Positions 24,197 through 35,812 of a stretch of 64,000 nucleotides of DNA are shown here, piece by piece; the first letter of the stretch is position 1, and every line of letters starts with the position of its first letter. This stretch comes from Cannabis sativa (Eukaryota > Streptophyta > Magnoliopsida > Rosales > Cannabaceae): assembly GCF_029168945.1 (NCBI RefSeq), contig NC_083608.1:17254136-17318135 (forward strand). The letters run 5' to 3'. Both the position numbers and the translations under genes were made by a program. The notes beneath the pieces were generated by a model. The model searched no databases and was not told where the DNA came from. It saw only the letters and a list, made by a program, of their open reading frames with translations.

Positions 24197-26860
24197 ATGC
24201 CAAGGCAGAATCTGAGTATGGATTTAATGATCCCTGGTAAAATCAGAAAAAGAGGGTGTTCTTCTTCGGCATCTTCTTCTTCCTCTGTGATCCAAAACTA
24301 CAGGTTTAAGAGAGCGATTCTTGTTGGGAAAAGAGGTGGATCCACTACGCCCGTGCCTACATGGAGGCTCATGGGCTGTTCGAGATCTCCCGCGTCGGCA
24401 TTGCGAAACATGGACTCGCCTAAGTATCCTCCTTCGCAAGGCGGCACCGGTAAAACCAAGCAACTTCCTCCGGTCTCGGCCAGGAAGCTTGCGGCCACGC
24501 TCTGGGAGATGAATGAGATACCTTCGCCGAAGGTTAAAGAAGGCTCGGACGAGAGGAGACTTAGGAAGGAGCTCAGAGCTAGAGAGAGGATGTCGAGGTC
24601 TATGCATTCGGGTTCTTTGCCTCCACATCTCTCTGATCCATCCCATAGTCCAGTTTCCGAGGTAGGCTTATTTATTATGGTTTAAATTTTTCTTTTAAAT
24701 TTAAAGCCATTTAACTCGTCTTTGATTAGTGAGAAAATTCAAATCTTCTGCCATATGTCCTGGAATCTGGCATGAAGTATGACTTGGCAAATGTCTCTTT
24801 AAAATTTATCTGCCACACCCCACTTTTAAAAATCAAATATTTGACCTTGATCATCGGGTTATAGGTTGTATAGTAACGTGGAATCCATATAGTGATTCGT
24901 TTTGAACTATCAATAAATAGTAAAGTTGATATGATCACAATGATTGGTTTGTTCACTACTATTGCTGAGATGCAAAACTTAAATAAGAATCATTTGGGGC
25001 CATGTTATTGCAAGTCATGATCAATACTATCCTGTTTGTGTTTCTTATCTTTGTCGTTATATGATTATGATGGTGTTGATGTTGAATATTAACATTTTAT
25101 TTACTTACTTATGATGAATTTGACATGTAGAGGATTGATCGATCTGGAACTGGTAGTCGCCATAGAAGAACTCCATCTGTTTCTCATAGGCTTAGAGTTA
25201 CAGAACGTCATGCCGGAGGGTTGGATTCACTCAGCAATGCCAGCTTAATGGAGGTACTTCAAGTTAATAATCTGTTTGATTCTGTGAATTGGTTACCCTT
25301 CTATCTTTATTCGCACTTATTTTTTATTCGTATTTCGATTGAGTAATGTAGTATGAAGTATTTCCTTTCTTTTATGAGTAAATTGTAGAAGATGTTAATT
25401 GCCGAACTTGTTGCCTGATTGTCTTATTAATACAGGTTGAGACTAGATCCAGAGCTCAGACTCCTACTGCATCCACTGGTGGTGTCAAGACTCGACTTAA
25501 AGATGTTAGTAATGCTTTGATGACATCTAAGGAGTTGCTAAAAATTATCAACCGCATTTGGGGTCATGAAGATAGACCTTCTTCAAGCATGTCACTGATT
25601 TCAGCTTTACATGCTGAGCTGGAGAGGGCTCGTATGCAGGTCAATCAATTTATACAAGAACACCGATCTGATCAGAATGAGATTAACTACATTATGAAGT
25701 GTTTTGCTGAAGAAAAGGCAGCATGGAAAAACAAGGAGCAGGAACTGGTTGAGGCTGCTATTGAATCTGTAGTGGGAGAGCTAGAGGTGGAGAGGAAGCT
25801 GAGAAGAAGATCCGAGAGCTTAAACAAAAAACTTGGAAAAGAATTGTCAGAGACAAAGTCTTCCCTTCTTAAGGTAGTGAAAGAACTTGAAACGGAAAAG
25901 AGAGCTAGAGAGATAATGGAACAAGTTTGTGATGAATTAGCCAGAGATATTGATGAAGATAAAGCTGAAGCAGAGGAACTAAAGAGAGAATCTGCAAAAG
26001 TTTGTGAAGAGGTTGAGAAGGAAAGGGAGATGATGCAACTAGCTGATATGTTGCGGGAGGAAAGAGTTCATATGAAACTCTCTGAAGCAAAACATCAGCT
26101 TGAGGAGAAGAATGCAGCTGTTGATAATTTGAGGAATCAACTTGAAGTATTTTTAGGAACTAAAAGAAGCAAGGACAAAGGGCGTGGCATCACTTATCCA
26201 AATGATGAAGAGCTCGAAGCTTATATTGCTGCAACTCGTTTTGGTTTGCAACAGAAAGAACTAAAAGATGATGATGGGAGTGAAGTAGTTGATGGAGCGG
26301 AATGTGAGGAGGATTTGGCTGAAAGTGATCTTCATTCAATAGAATTGAACATGGATAACAATAACAAGAACTACAACTGGCCTCATATACTTGGGGCTGC
26401 TCGTGATTCAAGAAAGGCTCTAATTGATCAAGAAGAAATTAAAGAGAGGAAGTCCACATCTGGGAAAGCACCAAGAAAAAGTACTACTTCACTACAAAGG
26501 AGCACATCAGATGGAGTGGAGCTTCGTATCCCAAGTGAAAAGCTTCAAACATCAGGAGATGGGATTGATTGGGACAGATTTTCTGAAATAGAGAGGCACT
26601 TGCAAGGAAAAGGTTATGGGGATGAAATGTATGGATACAAATCTTCAAAGGGTCTTCGAGACCAAATTTTGTCCGGATCTCGATTGGGACCTGCAGGAGT
26701 TCATGCTAGTCCAACACGGCAATGGGGACAACCACGCACATCTAGAGATTCTACCAATTCAGTTCTGGAGAGGACTGCCGTGGTTCAGGGAAATGGATCA
26801 AGAACACGACTAATGGAAGCCAGAGGCGAAGGCCTAATCACTAGAAAATCTAAAAGATGA
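24197..26860 (+). CDS. Coiled-coil protein, At5g41620 / BRANCHLESS TRICHOME-like
   Basis: Three exons (24197-24661, 25131-25253, 25436-26860), GT/AG introns of 469 and 182 bp, 670 residues. The start at 24197 gives MPRQNLSMDLMIPGKIRKRG; no earlier in-frame ATG is near. Residues 1-155 are basic and Ser-rich, with SARKLAATLWEM near residue 95, a block shared by this family. Exon 2 is basic and Ser/Arg-rich. Exon 3 starts a long charged coiled coil (about 250-425) rich in Glu, Lys and Leu. The tail is polar and ends ITRKSKR. The Arabidopsis relatives include the uncharacterised At5g41620 group and are distantly like BRANCHLESS TRICHOME, which acts in cell shape. No enzyme motif is present; a cytoskeletal or scaffold role is inference. 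Confidence 0.88.
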
Positions 26861-28584
26861 GAAATGCTCTTCTTAGGCATGCCATTCCATTCTATCTGCA
26901 AAAGGATTAGGTGGCTGTCTTTGACTTTAATGTAAGATCTATACACAGAGACACAAAGGCAGTCAATGTTGAGATCTTTTCTTTCATTGGTAGATGCTTT
27001 TGTTTTTTGATATCTTAAGAGCATCTTGGTCGCAGCGCACTCAGCTGCCCGTTTACTGCTCTATTTCAATTACACATGCCGTGCTTGTAGATTTATTGTA
27101 GAAAGCTTTGCTAATTTAGCAAATTCCCCTTATGTACAAAAACTTCTAGTATTATTGAGATGAATATTGCTAGAAGTACTCAATATTTGACCTCATGTGT
27201 GTTTGTTCCTCTTATTAAAGTACTAAATTTGCATAATTTGCTTGTAAAAGCTGTTTCTTGGGCTTTTTATTAGAAATTTAAATTTCAAACCAGAAGAAAA
27301 GAAAGTAGTTTAACCATCTTTAAAAAGAAAAAAAAAAGATATTGAAGACAAGACATCAAAAGGTCATTTCGATTTTCCCCAACCATCTTTATACCAAATC
27401 CCATTTGTTGGTGCTTATGAGAGACCCTTTCAAGGGTAAAGTGATAAAATGACAACTAAAAAAATCCAATGAGATGAGGGAGTAAACTTCTCAAAAGAGT
27501 CATCAGCTGTCTATCATAATTCAATGGCGACAATCATTCCATTGGAGCAGGCTTGCCTCTACTTTAATGTAATTGGTCGCTGAATGAGGAAAGGAGACAA
27601 ACCATTTGGCTCTCATTATCATTATGCAAATAATGAGGTGTAAAGTTTGGAATGTATTTTGGCTCTCAGCTGTTCAAGGGTTTCACATTTCATAGGCTAA
27701 TAATGGCTACGCTACCATTACAAAATCAACTTACCAGGCCAACTCCAATGGAAATATCTGTTTATCCGTAAGTGGAGCTAAATAGTCTCATAAAATATTA
27801 TTATTATTTTATAGAGAAAAGACAAAAAAAATACCTACAGTTAGAACCTGCATCCAACTAATATTTATATAAGAATTGCTAAAAGATACCACTAGTGTTT
27901 AGCATCCTTCTCGGTTTCATATCGCTATTGGTGTAGTTAAATATCTGGTCCAATATAACTTAAAAAAAAAATAACTTTCACAGAATATCACTAACTAATC
28001 GTAAAACGTCACTTTACCACTGGTACCTGATAGAAATACTCTATTTATATGTATGGACATTGTTTTTTAATTTGTGGAGTCCAATGCTTTCATTGGAGTT
28101 GCCCTAAGCAATTTCTATATGTGTCCAACAAGTAAAAGTAAAAGTGTGCACCCCCAAACCAATTTATATATGTGTCCAACAAGCACCAAATAAGATTGCC
28201 TCCATTAGAGTTGCCCTAAGAAAAAGATCACAAACCAAAAATCTATTGGAAAAGTATACAAGATAAACAGTCATTTTTGTCATTTGGAAAGCCAAAAAGG
28301 GAAATGAACTACCAGAAATAGAAAAGGAAAATAACTCGTAAAATATGCTCAAGGAGTTTAGATTAAAAACATAGTAATTCCTTCCTATCCCATTGACTGC
28401 ACACAAAAAGATGCACAGAAACAATATCCTGAAGCCTTAGGGGGAAAACCATCAACTGCCCTATTATGTTGAACCTTAAAAAAATCAGAATGAGTGGCAT
28501 TCATTATACACCAGGCACTAAAGTTAGCCCAAAGACTCTACAATATGACTTACAGTAGGCATAATCTACTAAATCAAATTTATA
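26861..28584. other. Intergenic DNA between convergent genes, with MITE-like inverted ends
   Basis: Holds the 3' UTRs of the coiled-coil gene (plus) and the nitrilase fusion gene (minus). A possible MITE lies at about 27735-28106: it begins AGGCCAACTCCAATGGA and ends TCATTGGAGTTGCCCT, imperfect inverted ends, but no clean target duplication was found. A second copy of the right end (TTAGAGTTGCCCTAAG) and of TATATGTGTCCAACAAG follows near 28.16-28.22 kb. No gene seen. Confidence 0.4.
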
Positions 28585-30679
28585 TTACAGTTCATCATCA
28601 CCAACTTCCACTTTCACAGAACAGAGAAACAAATCTTCATCATCTTTCTTTGCAAAGTTACCATTGTTTGGTTGAGCAGTACGTTCCCCTCCGCTGAATT
28701 CTAATTTCGCTCGAGCAATCTCACTAAGATCTGGAAGTATCATTCAAAAATTAGTCAAAAGATAGTATCTCAAATGTCTAAAGATGTACATTAAAGAGAG
28801 AATGAGATACCTAGATCAGCTGAGATAAGGGATTCCCCTTGGTAATTTGGTCCTGCCAAAATGGTTCCTGATGGAGAAACTATAAGACTTCCCCCGGAAC
28901 AGACAACAGTATCTAAAGATGCATCGCCATTTGAGTCGCCAGATGTGTATTCTTCTGGAGGCATTGGATAGTCTTTCCTTAAGCAAAACTGATTTGCAGA
29001 TAAAACAAAGCAACCACCTTCCAAGGCAATATGTGTCATTGATGCTCTCCATACATCTCTTGCTTCTGCTGTTGGTGCACAATATATTTCGATACCTATA
29101 ATGATACTTACACAGGTTACATGCTAGTCATGTATATTTGTAACCATTATTTTGATCGAAAGCGGATTGTGATTGTAAAAGAGTTTACCTTTGGCATACA
29201 ATTCAGTTCTTAAATGTGGCATTCTGTTGTCCCAACATATAAGTCCACCGATTTTTCCAATCGTAGTTTCATATACGGGCAGTGAAGATTTCTCTCCACC
29301 ACACCATACAGCAGAATCAGACGACAATGGCAGTAACTTGCGATATTTGCCAAGAAATTGGCCCATGGCATCAAAAAACAGAACTGTGCTAAAGAGAACC
29401 AATTCAACTCTCTCCACTACTCCTATTACTAGATGAACCCGATATTTCTCAGCAATGCTTGCAAGCTGATCAACTTCAGGACCTGTATCAAACATCAGAG
29501 TTGCATAAGGTGAATAAAGCAATTGTCACATTCTATAGAAAAAGCTTAAATTGTTATAGGATAAAGACAATTCACCAGGCACACTAATAGCTGAGGCATA
29601 ATACTTTTGATACTCATTGTTATCCTCTAAATGGCTTTCTTTCATAGCATTAAACATCACACTATGTGGATAACCTCCAACAAAGGCTTCAGGAAATACA
29701 ACTAATTGTGATCCGTATGCAGCAGAACTAGCAACAAGTCTTTCTGCTTTATCTGCCAACAACAACAAGTCAGTAAATAGAAACGAAGATAAACTAGACC
29801 AAGTGGTAATTTTACTACTCTTGCATTGAACATCATCATGTACATACTAAATTTCAGAGATGAGAATAAAAGACCAGAAAGATGACAAAAGCAAAATCCT
29901 ATACTCAAAACCTGTTCATGTTTACATGTATATTAAGTACAAAATAGTACTAAAAACAAATAACAAACTTGCAATGAAGGGTACAATGAAAATGGTGGGA
30001 CATCAAAGAACTGGAATTTATATGTATGCGCCATTAAGTGGGAGGGACCCAATTTTGTATGAAAGAAATATTTGTTTGGCTTCTAAGAAAATCTGGTCCC
30101 ACAAAAAAGAAAAAAAAAATTGAACAAAAAGGAAGGAAATTGACAAAATCACCAAATCCCACAAACAATCACCGTTTAACCCGTGAAAAATTCCCATTTG
30201 GTTAGTTGAAATGGTGAAGTGAACAGTGTACCTAGCGTAGCTGGGGTGTCATAGAACACAGTGGAAGCCTGAACGACGGTAACCCTCACCACCGGCCTCG
30301 GGACGACCACGTCGTTAAGCCCATTTACGGAATTAACGGAATGATTCGATTTCGGTGTTCGAGTCTTGGAGGAAGGTTTCAGAGGAAGAACAAGGTCTGG
30401 TCGGACCTGGGTGAGGAGCCACTGAATGGTCTCCCCATCAGAACGATGACCCAGTTCTCGGGTCAGTCGAAAGATACCAGGGCAACACGTGGCTGGTATT
30501 CTGACCCGCCTGTGACGACCGTCGACTTTGGAATGCCTGTCGACCCCCTTTACACGACGCCGTTGCAGCGGTCCTGGCTGTTGTATCTGGACTTGAATCG
30601 GCAAATGAGGGTGCTCCTCTCCCTCGCTAATCCCAGGAGGAGCCGTGGCTGTGGTGGTTATGGGTTGATTAGTGTCCAT
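28585..30679 (-). CDS. TCP domain-nitrilase fusion protein (NIT4-like)
   Basis: Five exons on the minus strand: 30679-30232, 29752-29576, 29482-29189, 29095-28811, 28730-28585; all GT/AG, 449 residues, no internal stop. Residues 43-100 are a class I TCP domain: the basic part has [19 protein letters not shown], then helix-loop-helix [19 protein letters not shown]. After a 25-residue linker, [19 protein letters not shown] (131-149) opens a plant nitrilase. The catalytic triad is complete: Glu171 (FPEAF), Lys257 (YRKL), Cys291 (ICWDNRMP; family usually CWE). [20 protein letters not shown] is also present. NIT4-type enzymes hydrolyse beta-cyanoalanine made during cyanide removal. Both parts share one exon, so no splicing is needed to join them. 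Oddities: Pro-Gly at the start of TCP helix 1, and a C-terminus after EIARAKLEF that lacks the usual VVGHYSRP block. Expression as a single protein is inferred. Confidence 0.85.
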
Positions 30680-30723
30680 TGTGGTGTCAAGAAAGGAAAG
30701 AAAGAGTGAGAGAGGTACTAAAA

Positions 30724-30753
30724 GGAGAAGGAGAAGAAGAAGAAGAAGAAGAA
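30724..30753. repeat. (GAA)n tract in the 5' UTR of the TCP-nitrilase gene
   Basis: A run of GAA/GAG triplets 45-75 bp upstream of the minus-strand start; in the transcript it is a CUU-rich leader. Such tracts are common in plant 5' UTRs. Confidence 0.75.
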
Positions 30754-30859
30754 AGGTGATTATTTGCAATCTGTTGGATAAATTGTGGGGGTTGCTTTTA
30801 AGCCTAAGGCTGACACAACAATATACAGTCAGTAACAACAGTTGCAGAAATGTTGCAGA

Positions 30860-32616
30860 TTGACTAAAGAAATTTCAGAGTCGAAGTCCAATGGTGTTAT
30901 TAGTATTCCATGGAATTAGGTGTCGTTTATTGATGAAGTTACACGACATGGCGCTCTACCTAACAATTAGTTGCCCTTGTTTCTTATATTATTGTTATAG
31001 GAAAATGAGGCACATTCCATTTTTAGTACTTTGACATCTCCAATGTTTAAAATTTTTATTATATTTATCTTTTACATTATTCTTTGTTATGTCAAAAGAC
31101 GTGACATCCATTTGAGTGACACGTGAGGAACATTTCATGACATGAACGGGTAATATGCTCCATAATGTACAGTCCAAAGTGATTTATCATTTGTAAACAA
31201 CTGATTAGAAGAGTAAGATGGAATATTCGGACATGATAAATGGCACCGTCCGACCTGCGTCAATCTTGCAACAAGCTCACATACACCGGCCAAGGTAAAT
31301 GCATTTGGAATTTCTTCAGAGATACTTTTCTCTTTTATTTATCAATTAAATTCCTATTTTAATGAGATTTCTACATGCAAATGATGTAATTTAGTGAAAT
31401 ATATATGTTGACCTCGATTTTAGCCAACTCACAGTGTAGTCATATTTATGATCAGTATCACCACGTGTACACAATAAGAATAAGTAAATAAAGAGATACA
31501 ATATTTTTACAAAGGTTCGACTCCCTTAGCTAGCGAGTAATGACCTACTCCCCTTTTAAGATCACAAGTGTTGTGGATTTTGGAATGGCTCTCTTAAGAT
31601 TACAATAGTGAGAATTAGTAGGCAAGTAAGAGAGATGAGAGAAACTTAGTGTCTACTATAATGCTTGAGGCATGTAGAAGAGAGAGAGAGCTAAGATTTA
31701 TGACTTAGAGCTTTAGAGTTTAGGGGAACTAGGTTTAATTTTGTGCTCTTTATATAGGAGAGCTTACAAGAGATGATAGGTTCATATCTCCTTAAATGAG
31801 GAGATATCACCTATTTGTTACATTATAAAATAATAAACAAATAATGCGTTAATTAGTCCCCAAGAATAGGTAAATTATGAAGTTTATCTCCTATTTTTAT
31901 GGGTTTATTGAAGCTCAATTCGTAGCTTGAAGTTCTATCTAGGATGGATGTTGCAGAGGCACAACAAGTGCCTACCAGGGGAGAAGCTGGTCGGTCCTTC
32001 CCTTGCTGGAGGCTGGTTGGCTTATGCTGGCTATAGGGTTGGCCAGAGGGGTTTGGCCAAACCCCTTAAGGTGGCCAATCTGTTGTCTCTTTGTCCCGCT
32101 TAAGTATTTGGACTCCCCGTCAATTGATATGTTATGTGCGATGACTTGGTCTTCTTGTTGACAAGTTGAACTCCACGTGGCATCAATCTTGCCCACGTGG
32201 ACATGTCACGTCATGTAGGAAAAATTAGGATAACATTTGTCCCCTCAAGTCCATGTGCAGACGTCATTTGCCATTTTTGACTTAGCCTCTAAGTCTGCCT
32301 ACAACTTTTCTATAGTGGGCATGTCAGCCAGCGATATTCAATAACTGTTGTTGTGCCAATCGAAGTCCAAATTTCAAGACGAGGCATTAAATGCCCCATT
32401 ACTGAAGAGGCACTCAAATTTTCACTTTTTCATTCAGCTGTATTGGATCAAGAATGGTACACGTACTGAACACGTGTCACCCATCCGACAAGCTTAGTGA
32501 TAGAATAAGTCCATGTTCGAGCAAAGAGTTCCCACACGTACTTGAAGGGCAAATGTTATCCCAAAATTTGCACAGAGTGACATGACATCCATCTGAATTA
32601 CACGTGAAGAACATTT
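30860..32616. other. Intergenic DNA with an older duplicated repeat
   Basis: A sequence of about 90 bp at 31093-31180 (GACATCCATTTGAGTGACAC ... GAACATTTCATGACATGAAC) recurs at 32583-32616 and continues, after the Sirevirus insertion, at 53121-53175. Between the copies (about 31.4-32.55 kb) lies LTR-like DNA starting TGTTGACCTCGATTTTAG with a TATATA box near 31750; matching ends or target duplications could not be found. No gene seen. Confidence 0.4.
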
Positions 32617-33633
32617 TGTAAAGTCCTTTTTTGGCAAGTTAGTTGACAAAATAATTTTTCCTTTTATGGTAAGATTGGTGTGCATTCATTTTTCGATTTC
32701 TTGCCTTATAAATCCGGATTGTAGTTGCTCTTTTCCTTGTTAGGAAAGTTGCACTTTCAGCTGAACTTTCCTTTGTTGAAAACTTCTTAAAAGAGAAGAA
32801 ATTCTCTTTTGGAAAGTTGTCTTTTTTAGGGAAACTTTGATTATTGCCTTTTCCTTTTTGATTTCGATTGTATCTTGATACAATCAGAATATCTAATATG
32901 TTTTTGGCAGGAATCAAGCATTGATAGAAGATCGGACCCGATTTTAGCAAGTTTCCCGATTCTGGTGTGATCTGCTGCGTCAGCCTCTAATTCTGATGTA
33001 GCAGATCGTGTTTTCTTAGGAAAGTTTTTGTACAGCTGTAGATTCGAACTTGTGGTTGCCTCTTTGGTTTCTATGATCTATAAATAGAGCCTAGAGAGCA
33101 ACCATTCAAATTAACTCTTCCATTAATCATTTTTTGCATTTATCTTTTTGAGAGACGAGTGTTTCTTTGTTTTGTGAGAGCCTAGTTGTTCATCTAGGTT
33201 CTAGTTGTTTATTTCTATTCTTACTCTATCTTAGAGGTTGTGAAGAATTACTTGACTGAACAAGAGATTGGTCTTCGGGAGAAGACTTGATAAAGCCTTA
33301 CTTCGGGAGAAAGTAAGCACTTGGTCTTCGGGAGAAGACTTGATAAAGCCTTACTTCGGGAGGAAGTAAGCACTTGGTCTTCGGGAGAAGACTTATTGAA
33401 GCCTTACTTCGGGAGGAAGTAAGCACTCACACTTCAAAGACGAAGGGAGTTCGGGCTTAAAGGTGTTTCAAGAAGTCAGATTCATAAAGTGGATTACAAA
33501 GGATTGCGGCAATACTTTAGAGGGAGTCTAAACTTGTTTAAGTCAATTGTCTTTGTAATTTTGATACTTTATTAATTGATTTCATTCTCTGGGCGTGGCC
33601 CCGTGGACTAGGAGTGTTCGTGAGAACACTGAT
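32617..33633 (+). repeat. Sirevirus 5' LTR (first 1017 bp)
   Basis: Starts TGTAAAG and runs to CTGAT (33629-33633), where the gypsy LTR begins; the intact partner LTR reaches the same CTGAT after exactly 1017 bp. A TATAAATA box at 33079-33086 is intact here. The remaining 164 bp of this LTR are missing on the far side of the gypsy. Confidence 0.9.
33272..33430 (+). repeat. Three 53-bp units with paired GGGA-loop hairpins (5' LTR)
   Basis: Each unit carries GTCTTCGGGAGAAGAC, a 6-bp perfect stem with a GGGA loop, followed by CTTACTTCGGGAGGAAGTAAG-type inverted sequence (stem CTTACTT/AAGTAAG). The array starts about 160 bp downstream of the likely transcription start set by the TATA box, so it would be in the R-U5 part of the RNA. 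The same array is at 52593-52751 in the 3' LTR. Confidence 0.85.
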
Positions 33634-35577
33634 TGTAAAGACCGCATATGGTTAATACCTTGAATTATTAAATAATTAGGGTTTATGTATGAGATTTTTT
33701 TATTATTAATAAAATACAATTATGGGAATTTAATTGAGTTCATTTAAGTTTTTATGCTACTGTATGTTAATTACCTAATTTCTGTGTTGTGTTCGGAAGC
33801 TGTGGAAAGCAACGTTGGGCTTTTAGAGAGTCGCGTTTATATGTTTAGAATATTTTATCAGGATGTTATTGTTGGGTTTTAGAGGTGTTGTAATTGGTCG
33901 GGACTTGTATAATGCCTAAACTACCCTTGGGTGACTTGAATGTTTGATATAAGTTGAGGGCAAAAAGGTCTTTTGGGTAAGACTTTATTTGTCTTATTTG
34001 GAATTGTCTATAGCTGATTATGAGGGTTTAGTTTTTTTAAAAAAAAAAAGAAAGAAAAGAAATTCATTTTGCTTTGCTTAAAGGAGAAGGAACTTAGAAA
34101 ACCTTAAGAGAAAGCATCTCTCTCTTTCTCTCTTTGTCGTGCACCCTAAAGAACCAGCAAGAAGGAATTTTACTGCTGGAAATTATAGTGTGTAAACCTG
34201 AAAAAGAAGATTCAACCTAAGGTAAAGATTCCTAGCTTTCCTATTTTTATTTTAGTAAGCATAAGTTAGGTTTTAAGCTTGAATTTTGGGATTTTTTGTG
34301 CTGTGTGTATAATTGTTACTCTAATTGTAGTTCTGGAGCTTGTTGGTGATAGTTTAAATTGCTTTGAGTTATCTTTGTGGATTATATCAAGGTTTTGGCA
34401 AGGATTGAGTTTGAAAACTCAAACCTAGCTCTCTAATGGTGGATTGAGATTTTGTTTGATTTGATGAGTTCTGTTGGTTGGGATTGGTTTAGTGTAGTGT
34501 ATGCAGGTATTCTAGAGGTTATTACAAAGTTTGGGATTGAATTGTGATGTGGGGATCGGTTTTGAGGTTTCCAGCTATGAACCGGTCGACCGGTTCTAGG
34601 AAGCCTCTAGCAACCGGTCGACCGGTTGGTACCCAGGATTTGGGGTTCCGGTTGGGAACCGGTCTGCCGGTTGGGGCTTTTTCCCGAGCCCTAGTTTTTC
34701 CCGTTTTTGCGTAATTTAGGGTGTTGGCATCCTATTTATCGATAGGGTTAAGCTTAGTTTGTATTTTAAATCCCCGATAAGTGTTTTAGCTTGTCTCTCA
34801 TCGAATTTTGAACATTATGGTTTAGGGCCCTGTAAAACGTTGAGCTGCGTTTCCACTCAGGCTGACCGGCACACTTGAGCACGGAACGAGGTAAGATATC
34901 GTAAGAATATATATATATATGAATATATGTTTATTTTGGATGTTTTACACTACTAACGCTAAATGAATGTGATTTAAGAGTGTTAGTACAGTGTGACATA
35001 ATTGTCTGGTTACAGTGTTACCAACACAAGTACCAGGGGGTACGTTGTGTCTGTGGTACAATACTTAGTAGTTTCTGGGAGTACAGTTAGGGCTCTACCA
35101 ACACGAGTACAGAATGTGTACTTTAGTGCAATTGGTACAGTAGTCGTACTACCCTTAAGAACGTTCTTAACCATTTGCTGAGCTTGATTATTGAGCTCAG
35201 GGCGGCTTAATCATAAAGCCGGCATTGCTTTATTTATATATATTTCTTGCATATCTTACTGAGTCCGTTGACTCATCAGTTTGCTACCTTGTGTAGGTAA
35301 AGGAAAAGCAAAGCTGGAGGAACAGTGAGATAGGGCTCGACAGTGATTGTACATATCGCGGCAGTGCAACCTGGAGGGTTTCGGTCTTTTACTATTTTGA
35401 GTCTGTATTTTGGAGATGCATGTCTGCAAATCTTTAAAAATATATATATAAGTATGTTTTAGTAAAATACTTTGAAGTTGTATTTTGATACTCGGGATCC
35501 CGACCCTTATAGGTATTAAGTTATGGAATATATTAAATTATCTTCTGAGTTTAAAAATATAAAATACGGGCGTTACA
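33634..35577 (+). repeat. Gypsy 5' LTR
   Basis: 1944 bp with inverted ends TGTAA/TTACA. It contains AACCGGTCGACCGGTT at 34580-34595 and 34612-34627 and a near copy at 34657-34672. It also has two similar blocks of form TACCAACAC(A/G)AGTAC near 35020 and 35098. Confidence 0.92.
34579..34672. repeat. Array of CCGGT palindromes in the gypsy LTR
   Basis: Two perfect 16-bp palindromes AACCGGTCGACCGGTT 32 bp apart, then AACCGGTCTGCCGGTT with one changed pair. The same array is kept in the 3' LTR (43322-43337, 43354-43369). A protein-dimer site or RNA/DNA hairpin is possible. Confidence 0.85.
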
Positions 35578-35580
35578 GTT

Positions 35581-35594
35581 TGGTATCAGAGCCA
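35581..35594 (+). other. Gypsy primer-binding site (tRNA-iMet)
   Basis: TGGTATCAGAGCCA, 3 bp after the end of the 5' LTR. Confidence 0.9.
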
Positions 35595-35812
35595 CCAAGT
35601 TGTTCACTGAAGACTGTCAAGATATGTACAATCAAGGCCAGTGTCGAGCTCAACTCACGGTTCCGTAGGCTTTACTTCTTTTTGCAAACTGTTTTAAGAT
35701 ATGTTGTATATATGATTAAATAGATGTTATAAAACCCTAATTGCGGTCTTGAAAATATTTTGACCACTGTCTGACCTTCGTGCCTTGTGGGTTCGCAGGC
35801 TAAGTCCTAATA

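Noticed and set aside
24224..24646. 140-codon ORF antisense to exon 1 of the coiled-coil gene
   Set aside because: GC-richer coding exon gives open antisense frames; no homology or start context, while the sense strand has clear family blocks and splice sites.
33272..33430. CRISPR-like regularly spaced repeats
   Set aside because: Units are contiguous with no unique spacers, sit in a plant LTR, and recur in the partner LTR.
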